A DNA stretch of 21,408 bases from CAMEON01 sp045645165 (GCA_045645165.1 JAZRIF010000026.1:1-21408); one strand, 5' to 3'. Shown: positions 6,768-14,701, counted from the first letter of the stretch. Notes: a model not told the origin generated them from the sequence alone. A program made the numbers and translations.

Positions 6768-7871
6768 TCACCGCAACATCTCCGGCATCTCCCGCATCAT
6801 GTTGTCCAGGAATATTCCATACCCCGCTGTGGGGTCGTTGATGAGCACGTGGGTTACAGCTCCCACAATTTTCCCGTTTTGGCAAATGGGGGAACCTGAC
6901 ATGCCTTGCACGATCCCGCCGGTTTTCTCAATGAGCGCCGGGTCGGTTACGGACACGGTGAAGCACTTGGATCCGGTGGCGGCACGGTCGACCGATGTGA
7001 TCCGGATTCTATATTCTCCGATCTTGCCGTTATCCAGGGTGCAGAGCAGGGTAGCGTCGCCCTCTTGCACGTCCTTGCGGTTGCCGACGGGCAGCTTGCG
7101 GGTGGCTGTGGAGGGAAGGGTCGCGAACATACCGTACACGCCGCAATCGGTGTTGCCCAAAAGACTCCCTGTTTTCCCGGGGGCGAAATATCCTTTGATG
7201 GCGCCGGGATCCCCCACCTCGCCCTTCTCTACGCCGCTGACCGTGACGTCGGTGACCTGACCTCTCTGCATGGGGATGAGCTTGCCGGTATCGCTGTCGC
7301 AGATGCCGTGTCCTAACCCCGCAAAGGTATTACTGCCGGGGATGATGAAGGTCACTGTGCCGATACCCGCGCCGCTGTCCCGTACCCAAAGACCTGTTTT
7401 GTAGCGGTTTTCGGAAGCGGAATAGGCAGGGGTAACCGAGATGGTCAGCTCGGTAGCGTGAGGGGAGTCGTTTTTCTTGGCTTCCGTGCGGGAGTCGTAC
7501 CGTTTGACCGTGAGGGTGATGGGCTTGCCGCCCGATTCTTCCACGGCTTTGGTCAATGATGCCGCGCCCACGGGAGTCTCACCGTTGACCCCCACGATCA
7601 CGTCTCGCAGCTTCAGCCCTGCATTGCGTGCGGGGTTGATGTTTCGACAGCCGCCTCCGTTCGTGGTGACGTCTACGTCGCAAAAGCCCACCACCAGAAT
7701 CCCTTCGGTGTAGAATTTGACCCCGAAGGGCATACCGCCGACGTATACCTCCTTGGGGGCTTTTCCCGCCGCGTTCGTGTTTGGCGCAGCAGAGACAGCT
7801 ACCATCCCGCCCATTATCAGTAGAACTATGGTCAGGAGCAATGCCCATATTCTGATATATTTACTATTCAT
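6768..7871 (-). CDS. spoIVB: SpoIVB-like PDZ serine protease (S55 family)
   Basis: The protein has 367 residues with an N-terminal membrane/signal segment (8-28). A PDZ domain covers about 55-125 (NINPARNAGLKLRDVIVGVN), and the S55 peptidase domain runs from about 150 to the end. The likely triad is His188 (GLGHGI), Asp310 and Ser325 (QGMSGSP). The 15-residue Asp-Ser gap is as I recall it in Bacillus subtilis SpoIVB. In that species the protein is secreted by the forespore and triggers pro-sigma-K processing. Here it is somewhat shorter than the roughly 425-residue B. subtilis protein, and spo0A is not adjacent. The ribosome site GAGG lies about 11 nt before ATG 7871. The gene may be sporulation-controlled, but I saw no clear sigma-F or sigma-G promoter. 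Confidence 0.9.
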   Translation of the reverse strand: MNSKYIRIWALLLTIVLLIMGGMVAVSAAPNTNAAGKAPKEVYVGGMPFGVKFYTEGILVVGFCDVDVTTNGGGCRNINPARNAGLKLRDVIVGVNGETPVGAASLTKAVEESGGKPITLTVKRYDSRTEAKKNDSPHATELTISVTPAYSASENRYKTGLWVRDSGAGIGTVTFIIPGSNTFAGLGHGICDSDTGKLIPMQRGQVTDVTVSGVEKGEVGDPGAIKGYFAPGKTGSLLGNTDCGVYGMFATLPSTATRKLPVGNRKDVQEGDATLLCTLDNGKIGEYRIRITSVDRAATGSKCFTVSVTDPALIEKTGGIVQGMSGSPICQNGKIVGAVTHVLINDPTAGYGIFLDNMMREMPEMLR

Positions 7872-8116
7872 TTCGGAAATCCTCTTGTCGTTATTTGAAA
7901 GCTACTTTGCAGGGCATACAGCCCGCCACAGTTACTATGCCCGAAATATCTGCCGTCATGTGTAACAGATTCTGCGGGTGCTTGTAAAAAGAGTCAGACT
8001 GTTTTTTTTCATCATTTTTATACATACAGTATGCCTGTCGCAAACGCCCCGCATGCGTATTGTTTTGTGTGCAAAAAGCACCCATTCATCCAAATTTTTC
8101 CTGAAAGGAGATCGCC

Positions 8117-9034
8117 ATGCCCCGAAAGATCACGCCGATTGAAGGTGCTGTTACCCCTGCCGAGGCATTGCGGTTTTCCGCCGTGGCCGACGAGGTGATC
8201 ACGTCTCCGAAATACCGCATGGCGGGGAGATCTTCCCGCAAAGCCTCCGATAAGGCCGCAGAAGGCGAGCCCCACATCGGCGTGCTCCGCGAAAAGCGCC
8301 TCCACGCCGCCATCAAGCTCTACCTCTGCCCTGACGAAGCTTGCCACGAACGCCCTGTGGCGGATCTGCTTTCCGAAGAAGGGGAAGTATCCGCCAAGAA
8401 GCGCCGCATGGTGGCGGATATCTTCACGGACGGTCACATTCTGGAGGTGCAAACAGGGGGATTTTTCCCACTCAAGGAAAAAATTGCCTGGTATCTGACC
8501 CACACCCCCTGTCGTGTGACGGTCATCCACCCCATTCCCGCCGTGAAGTATCTGTCTTGGATCAATCCCGAAGACGGAAGTATCATCAGCCGCAACAAGT
8601 CCCCCAAACGGGGACGGGTGAAGGACGTGGCGAAGGAGCTGTACTGGGTGTCGGAGTTTATCGGGAATCCACGCTTTTCGATCCGCCTGTTGCTCGTCGA
8701 AGTGGAGGAATACCGCATGGCCGACGGCTGGGGACGGGATGGCAAGAGAGGCTCCAACCGCTACGAGCGGTTTCCTACGGCTCTTTTGGGAGACGTCACC
8801 CTGACGACTCCTGCAGATTATGTGGCATATTTTCTGCCCGACTCCCTGACGACACCCGATTCGGAAGGGAACCACCCCGTCTTCACCGCCGCCGTCTATG
8901 CCAAGGCCACGGGTATCCGCGGGCGAGCTGCCTATGGTGTTATTCATTTGCTGGAGCGGCTGGGTGTGATCCGACAAAACGAGAAAAAAGTAGGGCGCGC
9001 CTGCGCATGGCAGGTTGTGTCAAACAGCTTGTAA
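8117..9034 (+). CDS. Unassigned protein with PD-(D/E)XK-like signature and possible C-terminal winged helix
   Basis: I do not recognise this 305-residue soluble protein by name. The centre reads EKRLHAAIKLYL (59-70), then ADIFTDGHILEVQTGGFFPL (100-119). The pattern of an acidic helix, Asp101 and Glu110-Val-Gln112, followed by a Lys-rich helix (KEKIAWYL), resembles PD-(D/E)XK nuclease cores in which Gln replaces the Lys. The C-terminal part (about 250-300; VYAKATGIRGRAAYGVIHLL) resembles a winged helix. A role on nucleic acid is inference. AAAGGAG lies 6 nt before the ATG. The gene stands alone, divergent from the SpoIVB-like gene, and ends at a strong bidirectional terminator. No methylase or other restriction partner is nearby. 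Confidence 0.72.
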   Translation: MPRKITPIEGAVTPAEALRFSAVADEVITSPKYRMAGRSSRKASDKAAEGEPHIGVLREKRLHAAIKLYLCPDEACHERPVADLLSEEGEVSAKKRRMVADIFTDGHILEVQTGGFFPLKEKIAWYLTHTPCRVTVIHPIPAVKYLSWINPEDGSIISRNKSPKRGRVKDVAKELYWVSEFIGNPRFSIRLLLVEVEEYRMADGWGRDGKRGSNRYERFPTALLGDVTLTTPADYVAYFLPDSLTTPDSEGNHPVFTAAVYAKATGIRGRAAYGVIHLLERLGVIRQNEKKVGRACAWQVVSNSL

Positions 9035-9046
9035 CCATCACCGAAT

Positions 9047-9089
9047 GAAAAAAACGCCTGTCACGGAATTTCGCGACAGGCGTTTTTTT
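9047..9089. terminator. Bidirectional intrinsic terminator between convergent genes
   Basis: AACGCCTGTC (9053-9062) pairs with GACAGGCGTT (9075-9084), flanked by an A7 run on one side and T-runs on the other, so it works on both strands. The stop codon of the minus-strand HAD gene (9088-9090) lies directly against the stem's T-tract. Confidence 0.9.
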
Positions 9090-9807
9090 AGTTTTCATTC
9101 AATAATTGCTCAATAAAGACATTCAATTCCTCGAACGAACCGTGGGGATAGTTGTTCACATCGGCGTTCGGGGTGTTGATGAGGCAGTCTGTCAGCAGGA
9201 ATCCCCGCAGACCTGCCTTGGCTCCCGCCATCATGTCCTCGGCCACGTCGTTGCCCACCATGAGGCACTCCGACGCGTCCAGTCCCGCGCGGGTGAGCAC
9301 CTCGCGGTAGTAGTCGGGGTTGGGCTTGCAGTAGCCAATGTCCTCGTAGGTAGTATAGAACTCGAAATCCTCCGGTGTGAGTCCCGCCCAGCGGATGCGC
9401 TTTTGGGTGGCAATGCGGGGGAACAGGGGGTTGGTGGCGAGGATGACCCGCACCCCCTTCTCCTTCAGCCCGCGCACGAGCTCGGCGGCCTTGGGGTTGC
9501 ATCCGCAGACGGCGGCCACCTCGTCAAACTCATGCTCGTAGAAATCCTCGAAAACCGGCATGTGGTTCAATATCTCCTTGCCGCTGACGGCGGTGTAGGC
9601 GTCCCAGTAGGCTTCCTCGCCCGTTCGACTTCCGTCGTTGGTCACCATGGCGGCGATCCCCGCCTTCATGGCGGCGAGAAAGCCCTCGGGGGTGTAGCCC
9701 AGGGGGGCGAGACGGCGGATGAGTCGGCCGAAGTAGTCCTTCATGAAGGTGTTCTGATCCATGGGGAGCAGGGTTCCGTCGAGGTCGAAGAGTATGGCTT
9801 TGAGCAT
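9088..9807 (-). CDS. HAD-family phosphatase
   Basis: This 239-residue haloacid-dehalogenase hydrolase has motif I DLDGT (nucleophile Asp8, acid Asp10), motif II Thr125 in VILATN, motif III Lys161 in CKPNP, and motif IV GND with Asp187 and Asp191. The helical cap lies between motifs I and II (about residues 15-95), so it is a subfamily I, C1-capped enzyme. It resembles YjjG-like nucleotidases or phosphoglycolate-type phosphatases; the substrate is not identifiable. AAAGGAA precedes ATG 9807 at 8-nt spacing. Its own consensus promoter (9840-9868) separates it from the upstream membrane-protein gene, so it need not belong to the NatAB-like operon. Confidence 0.87.
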   Translation of the reverse strand: MLKAILFDLDGTLLPMDQNTFMKDYFGRLIRRLAPLGYTPEGFLAAMKAGIAAMVTNDGSRTGEEAYWDAYTAVSGKEILNHMPVFEDFYEHEFDEVAAVCGCNPKAAELVRGLKEKGVRVILATNPLFPRIATQKRIRWAGLTPEDFEFYTTYEDIGYCKPNPDYYREVLTRAGLDASECLMVGNDVAEDMMAGAKAGLRGFLLTDCLINTPNADVNNYPHGSFEELNVFIEQLLNEN

Positions 9808-9839
9808 GGTTTGGGGTTCCTTTCAAGGGGGATGGAGGT

Positions 9840-9868
9840 ATTATACACCATTATGGGCGGGCTGTCAA
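9840..9868 (-). promoter_or_regulatory. Sigma-A promoter of the HAD phosphatase gene
   Basis: Minus strand: TTGACA (9868-9863), 17-bp spacer, TATAAT (9845-9840), in the 67-bp gap after the upstream operon's last stop codon. No terminator is visible in the same gap, so read-through is possible. Confidence 0.87.
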
Positions 9869-9874
9869 GGAAAA

Positions 9875-11140
9875 TTACGTCCTTTCCAGCATGTTCACGA
9901 AGGAATTCTTGCCGTACACGGTGTAGTCGAAGACTTTCGAGGCGTTGTCCAAGGGGAAAAGCTCCTCCTTGCGGTTTCCGCGCAGGCAGAGAACGTGAGG
10001 CGTAGGGTCCATGAGAAGGATACGCTCGCCCTCCCCTTCGGGGAATTCAAAGCTGTGGCTGACGAACCAGGATGCGGTGGGCAAGGTAAAGGTGCGTACT
10101 CCGTGGACGCCGGCCATGCCCATCATGCCGAGGCCGCCCCGCATGGTTCGCATGAAGCGGATGTTGACGGAGTACATGAACTGGTAGATCTGATTCTCAC
10201 AGAGGATCACGGTGAGTCTGCGGCGGTGGCAGTTGGCGAAGGCCACTCGGTAGGTGGTCTCGGTCTTTTTCTTGCCGTCGGGATGGGGGCGGTCGGTGAT
10301 GGTCAGACCGAAATCGGTGCGATAGCCGAACAGGGAGCGGTAGGGATGGCCGTGGATCTCAAAGGAAAGCTCCCCTTGGTCGCGGAGCTTTGTGAGACGG
10401 CGCAGGAATTTTCTCCGTTCAAAGATGCGTCGGATGTAGCGGATGACATCCAGCGCGACCAGTACGCCGAGGAACACCAAAAAGGGGATCCAGACCAAAT
10501 GGGTCAGAGCCCACACCAAAGGCCAGATGATGGGGAGGAATATGGCGATTCCACAGTAGACCAGCGCGGCCAGAGACCCGAAATAGATGGCGGCGTAGAT
10601 GATGCGGCTGATCCAATATTTCACGGGGGAGGGCTTCTTTTCTTTTGGATTTCGCAGATTCTTTTGCACTGCCCAGATGCCGTTCAAGCGGTGAATGCGG
10701 ATGAAGGAAGCGGCTGCGACGAACACCGCCGCCGAGGCCAGAGAAATGGCGGTGATTTCGGCAGAGCGCAGAGTGGTGAAGCGAAGTGCGGCGATCAACG
10801 CCTGTGCCAGAATGGGGGTTGCGCCAAGGACGGAGAGGATATACCCCGTGACAAAACCGGGCTCGCGCAGAAGCTTGGGGGTGACGGGGGCTTCGCAAAA
10901 GCGGTTGAAGCTGTAGTCGTCGATGTGGTCGTAGTACCACCACAGGGCAAAGAACAGCGCGAGGTCCGTAATCAGGTGCAGCAGGGCGTATTTCAGGGTT
11001 TTGACTTCCGTCAGCTCGAACAGAAGGGCGTCCACGCCGAGGGAAGCCACGCGGTGAAGCGCGTACATCTGCGCCGCGCACAGCAGGGCTTTCCCGCCGT
11101 GCCAAAGTATATCCTTGGTGTGGGTCTTGGTGAAGTTCAT
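9875..11140 (-). CDS. Unknown multi-pass membrane protein, last gene of the NatAB-like operon
   Basis: The protein has 420 residues and I do not recognise its family. The N-terminal half is membrane-embedded, with segments near 12-34, 50-70, 92-120, 126-146 and 175-225, separated by basic loops. The C-terminal part (about 240-420) looks soluble, with several beta-rich stretches (FEIHGHPYRSLFGYRTDFGL, FTLPTASWFVSHSFEFPEGE). The chosen start, ATG 11140, has AAAGGAG at 8-nt spacing. An upstream ATG at 11164 overlaps the permease stop and has a poorer ribosome site. The 20-nt gap to the permease gene supports co-transcription. An accessory role for the transporter or a response to membrane stress is only an inference. 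Confidence 0.75.
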   Translation of the reverse strand: MNFTKTHTKDILWHGGKALLCAAQMYALHRVASLGVDALLFELTEVKTLKYALLHLITDLALFFALWWYYDHIDDYSFNRFCEAPVTPKLLREPGFVTGYILSVLGATPILAQALIAALRFTTLRSAEITAISLASAAVFVAAASFIRIHRLNGIWAVQKNLRNPKEKKPSPVKYWISRIIYAAIYFGSLAALVYCGIAIFLPIIWPLVWALTHLVWIPFLVFLGVLVALDVIRYIRRIFERRKFLRRLTKLRDQGELSFEIHGHPYRSLFGYRTDFGLTITDRPHPDGKKKTETTYRVAFANCHRRRLTVILCENQIYQFMYSVNIRFMRTMRGGLGMMGMAGVHGVRTFTLPTASWFVSHSFEFPEGEGERILLMDPTPHVLCLRGNRKEELFPLDNASKVFDYTVYGKNSFVNMLERT

Positions 11141-11160
11141 GGAAGTGTCTCCTTTCGGGG

Positions 11161-12369
11161 TCATTTCTTAAACATAACCTTCTCACTGTTGAACATCTTC
11201 GCCAGCGCGAACACCAGAAGCCCCGCCACGGCCAGGTTGCTCACCACGGTCAGGATGATCTGGATGGGCTCGTAGCTCATGGAGAATACGCCGCTGATGC
11301 ACTGGACGCTGTTGTAGACGGGAATAAGGAAGAAGGCGGAACCGCTCGCGCCGCCGCTGAACATACCGCTGACACCGATGACGGTGACCACCAGCATGAG
11401 GGGAGAGATCAGGGTAGAAGCCTCCTTGACCGAGCCGGCCAGAGCCGACAGGACGGCAATGAGGGAGACGAAGACCAGAATGGTGGAGAGGATCACGCAG
11501 AGGATCATGGCGTAGTCGCTCACCGTGTAGATGGAGGCGTCCACGGCGCCCATGGCCTCCCCGCCCATGAGCTTGGGCAGAGCCAGAAGAACGCCCGCGA
11601 AGCTGCACAGACCGCCTAAAAGAGACATGATGGACAGCGCCGCGATCTTGCCCAGAGCCAGCTCCGACCGTTTGATGGGAGTGATGAGGAGGGTGGCGAT
11701 GGTGCCTCTCTCCTTCTCGCCCGCGATGGATTCGGTGGTCATGGCCATGCAGGAGGAGAACATGAGCATAATGAGGAGCAGGGGCATGAGCATGGAGAAG
11801 AGCATGCCCGTCAGATCCTCCTCGGTGGCGACGTCAAAGGCCACGTCGGGGGAGATGTTGACGTCAAAGCGGTTGGCCATGGAGGATTCCAGCACGTTCA
11901 GAACCCCCAGCAGGGTGGAGTAAGCCGCCGAAGAATCCGCGTCCGAGGAGTTGTAGTAGATCATGACCTCGGGGGCAGGCTGACCCGAGGCGGGATCGTA
12001 GGCCGCGATCTTGGCATCGAAATCTGCGGGGAAGACGAGATACGCGTGGTAGCCCTCCTCGTTGATGGCCTTGGAGATGGTTTCCCCGTCGTGTACCTCG
12101 GTGCAATCGGGGCATCGGTAGAAGTCGATGTTCAGCTCGGCTTGCCCGGTGATGGTTTGGACGGTTTCGGACATATTGTGGGTCAGCACGCGGTATCGGA
12201 TGGACTCGTCCCCGCCGCCAACGGTATCCGCCAGCGCGCCGCCCATGAGGGAATAGATGATATAGATGAGCAGACCGGGCAGGACGAGGGTCATGAGCAT
12301 TCGCCGATCTCCGAAGAAGCGGCGGAGCTCCTTTTTCATGACGGTGAGGACGTTATTCTTGCGTTTCAT
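11161..12369 (-). CDS. NatB-like ABC-2 family permease
   Basis: This 402-residue permease is of the ABC-2/NatB type. An N-terminal cytoplasmic helix (MKKELRRFFGDRRMLMTLV) leads into the first membrane segment (about 25-47). A long extracytoplasmic domain (about 50-185) contains Cys residues (FYRCPDCTEVH). Five or more membrane segments follow from about 190. The coupling-helix signature AGEKERGTIATLLITPIKRS is in the C-terminal part, as in NatB and CcmB-type permeases. The family extrudes Na+ or acts in drug/antimicrobial-peptide resistance; the substrate here is unknown. The start is one nucleotide after the ATPase stop (TGA-T-ATG), with GGGAGGTG as ribosome site inside the ATPase gene. This indicates translational coupling. 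Confidence 0.87.
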   Translation of the reverse strand: MKRKNNVLTVMKKELRRFFGDRRMLMTLVLPGLLIYIIYSLMGGALADTVGGGDESIRYRVLTHNMSETVQTITGQAELNIDFYRCPDCTEVHDGETISKAINEEGYHAYLVFPADFDAKIAAYDPASGQPAPEVMIYYNSSDADSSAAYSTLLGVLNVLESSMANRFDVNISPDVAFDVATEEDLTGMLFSMLMPLLLIMLMFSSCMAMTTESIAGEKERGTIATLLITPIKRSELALGKIAALSIMSLLGGLCSFAGVLLALPKLMGGEAMGAVDASIYTVSDYAMILCVILSTILVFVSLIAVLSALAGSVKEASTLISPLMLVVTVIGVSGMFSGGASGSAFFLIPVYNSVQCISGVFSMSYEPIQIILTVVSNLAVAGLLVFALAKMFNSEKVMFKK

Positions 12370-12370
12370 A

Positions 12371-13147
12371 TCACAGCACCTCCCCTACGTGGGCTTTGTA
12401 CAGCTCGAAGAAGCGATCCTCCAGACTCAATCCGTCGCAGACGGCGGGCAGGGAATCACAGGCCACCATGCGGCCGTCGATGATGACGCCCACGCGGTCG
12501 CAGAGCTTCTCCACCAGACTGAAAATGTGGGTGGAGAGGATGACCGTCTTGCCTCGATCGCGGAGCTCCTGCAGGAAATCGGTGACCACCTTGGCGGTCA
12601 GCACGTCCAGACCGTTGGTGGGCTCGTCGAAGATGATGACGTCGGGATCGTGGACCACCGAGATCACTAAGGACACCTTCTGCTTCATACCCGTGGACAG
12701 GTTGGCCACCTTGACCTCGGCGAAGCGGTCGATGCCGAATTTGCCGAACAGCTCGGCCTTCCGCTTGACGGCTACGGCGGGGTCGACCCCGTGGAGATCC
12801 GAGAAGAAATCAAAGAGGTAGCTCGGGGTGAAGAAATCCTCCAGCTTGAGCTCCCCCGTGAGGAAGCCGATGCGGGCGCGTACGGCGTCCGGGTTTTTCA
12901 CCACACTGACTCCGTCCAGGGTCGCGTCTCCTTCGTCGGGGCGGATGAGGGTGGCCAGCATACGGAGAGTGGTAGTCTTGCCCGCCCCGTTAGGGCCTAA
13001 CAATCCGAATATCTCCCCGCGGTTGGCGGTAAAGGACAGGCCGTCTACGGCCACCTTGACTTTTTGAGTGGTCTTTTCCAGCTGTTGCTGTTTTTTGGAC
13101 AGGGTGAAGGTCTTACGCAGACCGTGAGTGACCAGAATGGGTTCCAT
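12371..13147 (-). CDS. NatA-like ABC transporter ATPase
   Basis: The protein has 258 residues and is a complete nucleotide-binding subunit. Walker A is GPNGAGKTT (51-59), the signature is LSTGMKQK (150-157), Walker B is VIIFDE (170-175) and the switch is His207 in ILSTH. A short basic insert after the first strand (KKQQQLEKTTQKV, 18-30) is in the position used by NatA-type ATPases. It would energise the permease encoded directly downstream. AGGAGG lies 5 nt before ATG 13147, and the upstream YxjI-like gene ends 14 nt away. The NatA assignment is family-level and Na+ as substrate is not demonstrated. Confidence 0.9.
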   Translation of the reverse strand: MEPILVTHGLRKTFTLSKKQQQLEKTTQKVKVAVDGLSFTANRGEIFGLLGPNGAGKTTTLRMLATLIRPDEGDATLDGVSVVKNPDAVRARIGFLTGELKLEDFFTPSYLFDFFSDLHGVDPAVAVKRKAELFGKFGIDRFAEVKVANLSTGMKQKVSLVISVVHDPDVIIFDEPTNGLDVLTAKVVTDFLQELRDRGKTVILSTHIFSLVEKLCDRVGVIIDGRMVACDSLPAVCDGLSLEDRFFELYKAHVGEVL

Positions 13148-13161
13148 ATAGGCCTCCTATT

Positions 13162-13635
13162 TTAATCATTATCTTGCTCCATGGCGCAGTCAATGGCCAG
13201 CACCAGAGCCAATGCCTGAATTTCGTCGGCGGGGTCGCGGATGTCCAGGGCGTAACAGTCTCCCCAAGTGAGCCATTCCTTCTGAATGCTTACGATGGGC
13301 TCGCTGTGACGGAAGACCGTGTAGTCGTGAGACCAGAATTCTCCCTCCACGTCCCAGCCCGCGCCCTCTACGGTGTAGCGGGGGCGGAAGAAGGTGAACT
13401 CCCGCACCACCTCGCCGATCAGCTCGCCGTTGGCAAATACCTGATAGCGGGGCTTGAAGGTGAAGATCTTCTGCTCGATGTAGGCAACCTCCCGCCCATC
13501 GGGGGTGCAGACGTGGAGCTTTTTGCCCCAGGAGAACAGCTCGCCCTCCACGAAGTAGCGGTCGTTACCGTTCTCGTCGCGGACGGTAAAGCGGTCGTTC
13601 CATGTAAAGACCTTTTCTTGTATCAGCAGTTTCAT
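13162..13635 (-). CDS. YxjI/LURP-one-related (tubby-like fold) protein
   Basis: This 157-residue protein matches the LURP-one-related/YxjI family in size and pattern. Repeating beta strands alternate with FxF and RYxV motifs: EKVFTWNDRFTVRDENGNDR, EGELFSWGKKLHV, IEQKIFTFKPRYQVFANGEL, then the C-terminal DIRDPADEIQALALVLAID helix. The fold is a 12-stranded barrel around a helix, as in tubby C-terminal domains. Bacterial members have no settled function, and a phospholipid- or membrane-associated role is often proposed. It is the first gene of the operon with the NatA/NatB-like pair. AAAGGA lies about 10 nt before ATG 13635, and a consensus promoter is upstream. Confidence 0.82.
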   Translation of the reverse strand: MKLLIQEKVFTWNDRFTVRDENGNDRYFVEGELFSWGKKLHVCTPDGREVAYIEQKIFTFKPRYQVFANGELIGEVVREFTFFRPRYTVEGAGWDVEGEFWSHDYTVFRHSEPIVSIQKEWLTWGDCYALDIRDPADEIQALALVLAIDCAMEQDND

Positions 13636-13668
13636 GTGAGTTGTATCCTTTACGAGTTATTTTATTAT

Positions 13669-13697
13669 ATTATAACACGCGGTCAAGAGATTGTCAA
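13669..13697 (-). promoter_or_regulatory. Sigma-A promoter of the YxjI-NatA-NatB-like operon
   Basis: Minus strand: TTGACA (13697-13692), 17-bp spacer, TATAAT (13674-13669), a full consensus match. It lies about 35 bp upstream of the first ATG. No other clear promoter is seen inside the operon as far as 9875. Confidence 0.87.
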
Positions 13698-13706
13698 CAG
13701 GTTTCG

Positions 13707-13718
13707 AACAAATTTGTT
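13707..13718. promoter_or_regulatory. 12-bp palindrome upstream of the operon promoter
   Basis: AACAAATTTGTT is a perfect palindrome 10 bp beyond the -35 box of the YxjI-NatAB-like promoter. It lies between the two divergent promoters. It could be an activator or repressor site, but no cognate regulator gene is next to it. Confidence 0.4.
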
Positions 13719-13762
13719 AAAAAATCTTCAATTTATTATCCCTGCAAACCCAAAGGGCATAT

Positions 13763-13790
13763 CACGCAAAAATGTCTTGCTTTTTGCGTG
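13763..13790. promoter_or_regulatory. 10-bp inverted repeat overlapping the hydrolase promoter
   Basis: CACGCAAAAA (13763-13772) and TTTTTGCGTG (13781-13790) are perfect inverted copies 8 bp apart. The right half overlaps the -35 box (13777-13782) of the plus-strand promoter, as expected for a repressor operator. It precedes the predicted transcript start, so it is not a leader hairpin for that gene. Confidence 0.65.
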
Positions 13791-13805
13791 AATCTGTGCT
13801 ACAAT
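13777..13805 (+). promoter_or_regulatory. Sigma-A promoter of the alpha/beta hydrolase
   Basis: TTGCTT (13777-13782), 17-bp spacer, TACAAT (13800-13805) with an extended -10 TGC. The predicted start near 13812 leaves a short leader to ATG 13839. Confidence 0.75.
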
Positions 13806-13838
13806 GAAAACAACCATATTGAGGAAGGAGATCGAACC

Positions 13839-14615
13839 ATGACCGCTTCTTACACCGCGACTGACCGCGATTTTATCAATCCCAATACCATAGATCTCTA
13901 CTGCAACACCAACGCCCACCTCTTGACCGCCCCTCCCGTTGCCTTCGTGCTGGAATTCCCCGGTCTGGGTGGCGGCTCCTGTCTGGGCGGATGCATGGAT
14001 ATGTGCCCCTACAACGGGCCGTTGACGGGCTTTTTAGCCGAGCACGGCATCCTGCTGGTGTATACCTTCCCGGGCCCCTGGAGCTGGATGAACCGCGGCG
14101 CGGTGCGCATGATCAACGCCCTGGTGGACGCCATCCGAGAGAAGTATGGCCTGACCGAAAAAACTCCCTGGGCTGTCATGGGGGGAAGTATGGGCGGTCT
14201 GGGCGCGCTGATCTATACGGCATCCCACGGGGGCGATCCCGCCCGTACCCCTACGGCGTGCCTGGCACATTGCCCATGCGTGGACGTGATCGGCAGCATC
14301 TACTGTAAAGAGAACGTTCCCCGCACCTTCTTCCGCGCGGTGGCCGACTACGAAATGCCCATAGCCGACGCCCTCAAAACCATCTCCCCCCTCCATCGCG
14401 TCGGGGATATGCCCCCCATTCCCTACCATATTATTAACGATCTGGCCGATGCCCTGTTCCCGCCCGAGCAGATGGACGGCTACGTAGAGGCACTGTGCAT
14501 GGCGGGGCACGACGTGACCTACCACCGCCTGGAGAACTGCGGCCACGGAGAATTGACAGAGGAAGAATGGGAGAATATTCGAGGATTCCTGCTGACCCAT
14601 CTGATCCGTGGGTGA
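13839..14615 (+). CDS. Alpha/beta-fold hydrolase
   Basis: The protein has 258 residues and an alpha/beta-hydrolase pattern. The nucleophile elbow GGSMGG has Ser117. The oxyanion-side loop FPGLGGGS is at 40-47. A probable acid lies in NDLADALFP (Asp201 or Asp204), and the catalytic His236 is in ENCGHGE. No signal peptide is visible, so it should act in the cytosol. It resembles prolyl-oligopeptidase or esterase-type members; the substrate is unknown. It has an unusual number of Cys residues (GSCLGGCMDMC near 46-56, AHCPC near 143-147). AAGGAG precedes ATG 13839. The longer frame from 13641 starts upstream of the promoter. It is a single-gene unit with its own promoter and terminator. Confidence 0.83.
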   Translation: MTASYTATDRDFINPNTIDLYCNTNAHLLTAPPVAFVLEFPGLGGGSCLGGCMDMCPYNGPLTGFLAEHGILLVYTFPGPWSWMNRGAVRMINALVDAIREKYGLTEKTPWAVMGGSMGGLGALIYTASHGGDPARTPTACLAHCPCVDVIGSIYCKENVPRTFFRAVADYEMPIADALKTISPLHRVGDMPPIPYHIINDLADALFPPEQMDGYVEALCMAGHDVTYHRLENCGHGELTEEEWENIRGFLLTHLIRG

Positions 14616-14625
14616 GGATTTACGG

Positions 14626-14656
14626 AGCCCCTTGGCTTGCGCCGAGGGGCTTTTCT
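14626..14656 (+). terminator. Intrinsic terminator after the alpha/beta hydrolase
   Basis: AGCCCCTTGG (14626-14635) pairs with CCGAGGGGCT (14642-14651) with one G-U pair and a 6-nt loop, followed by TTTTCTGT. It begins 11 nt after the stop codon. Confidence 0.82.
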
Positions 14657-14701
14657 GTCGCAAAATCCCATGTCAGGGAAGGGAAAAACAGGATGAAAAA
14701 T

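Noticed and set aside
7872..8116. Possible riboswitch or small RNA between the SpoIVB-like gene and the unassigned protein
   Set aside because: Only a 7-bp inverted repeat (7912-7942) and a tiny GTGC/GCAC hairpin near 8065 are visible. No known riboswitch core and no convincing promoter-terminator pair was found.
9761..11275. 504-codon plus-strand frame across the HAD and membrane-protein genes
   Set aside because: It spans two minus-strand genes and the promoter between them, and has low-complexity Gly/Glu/Asp/His composition. It is a shadow frame.
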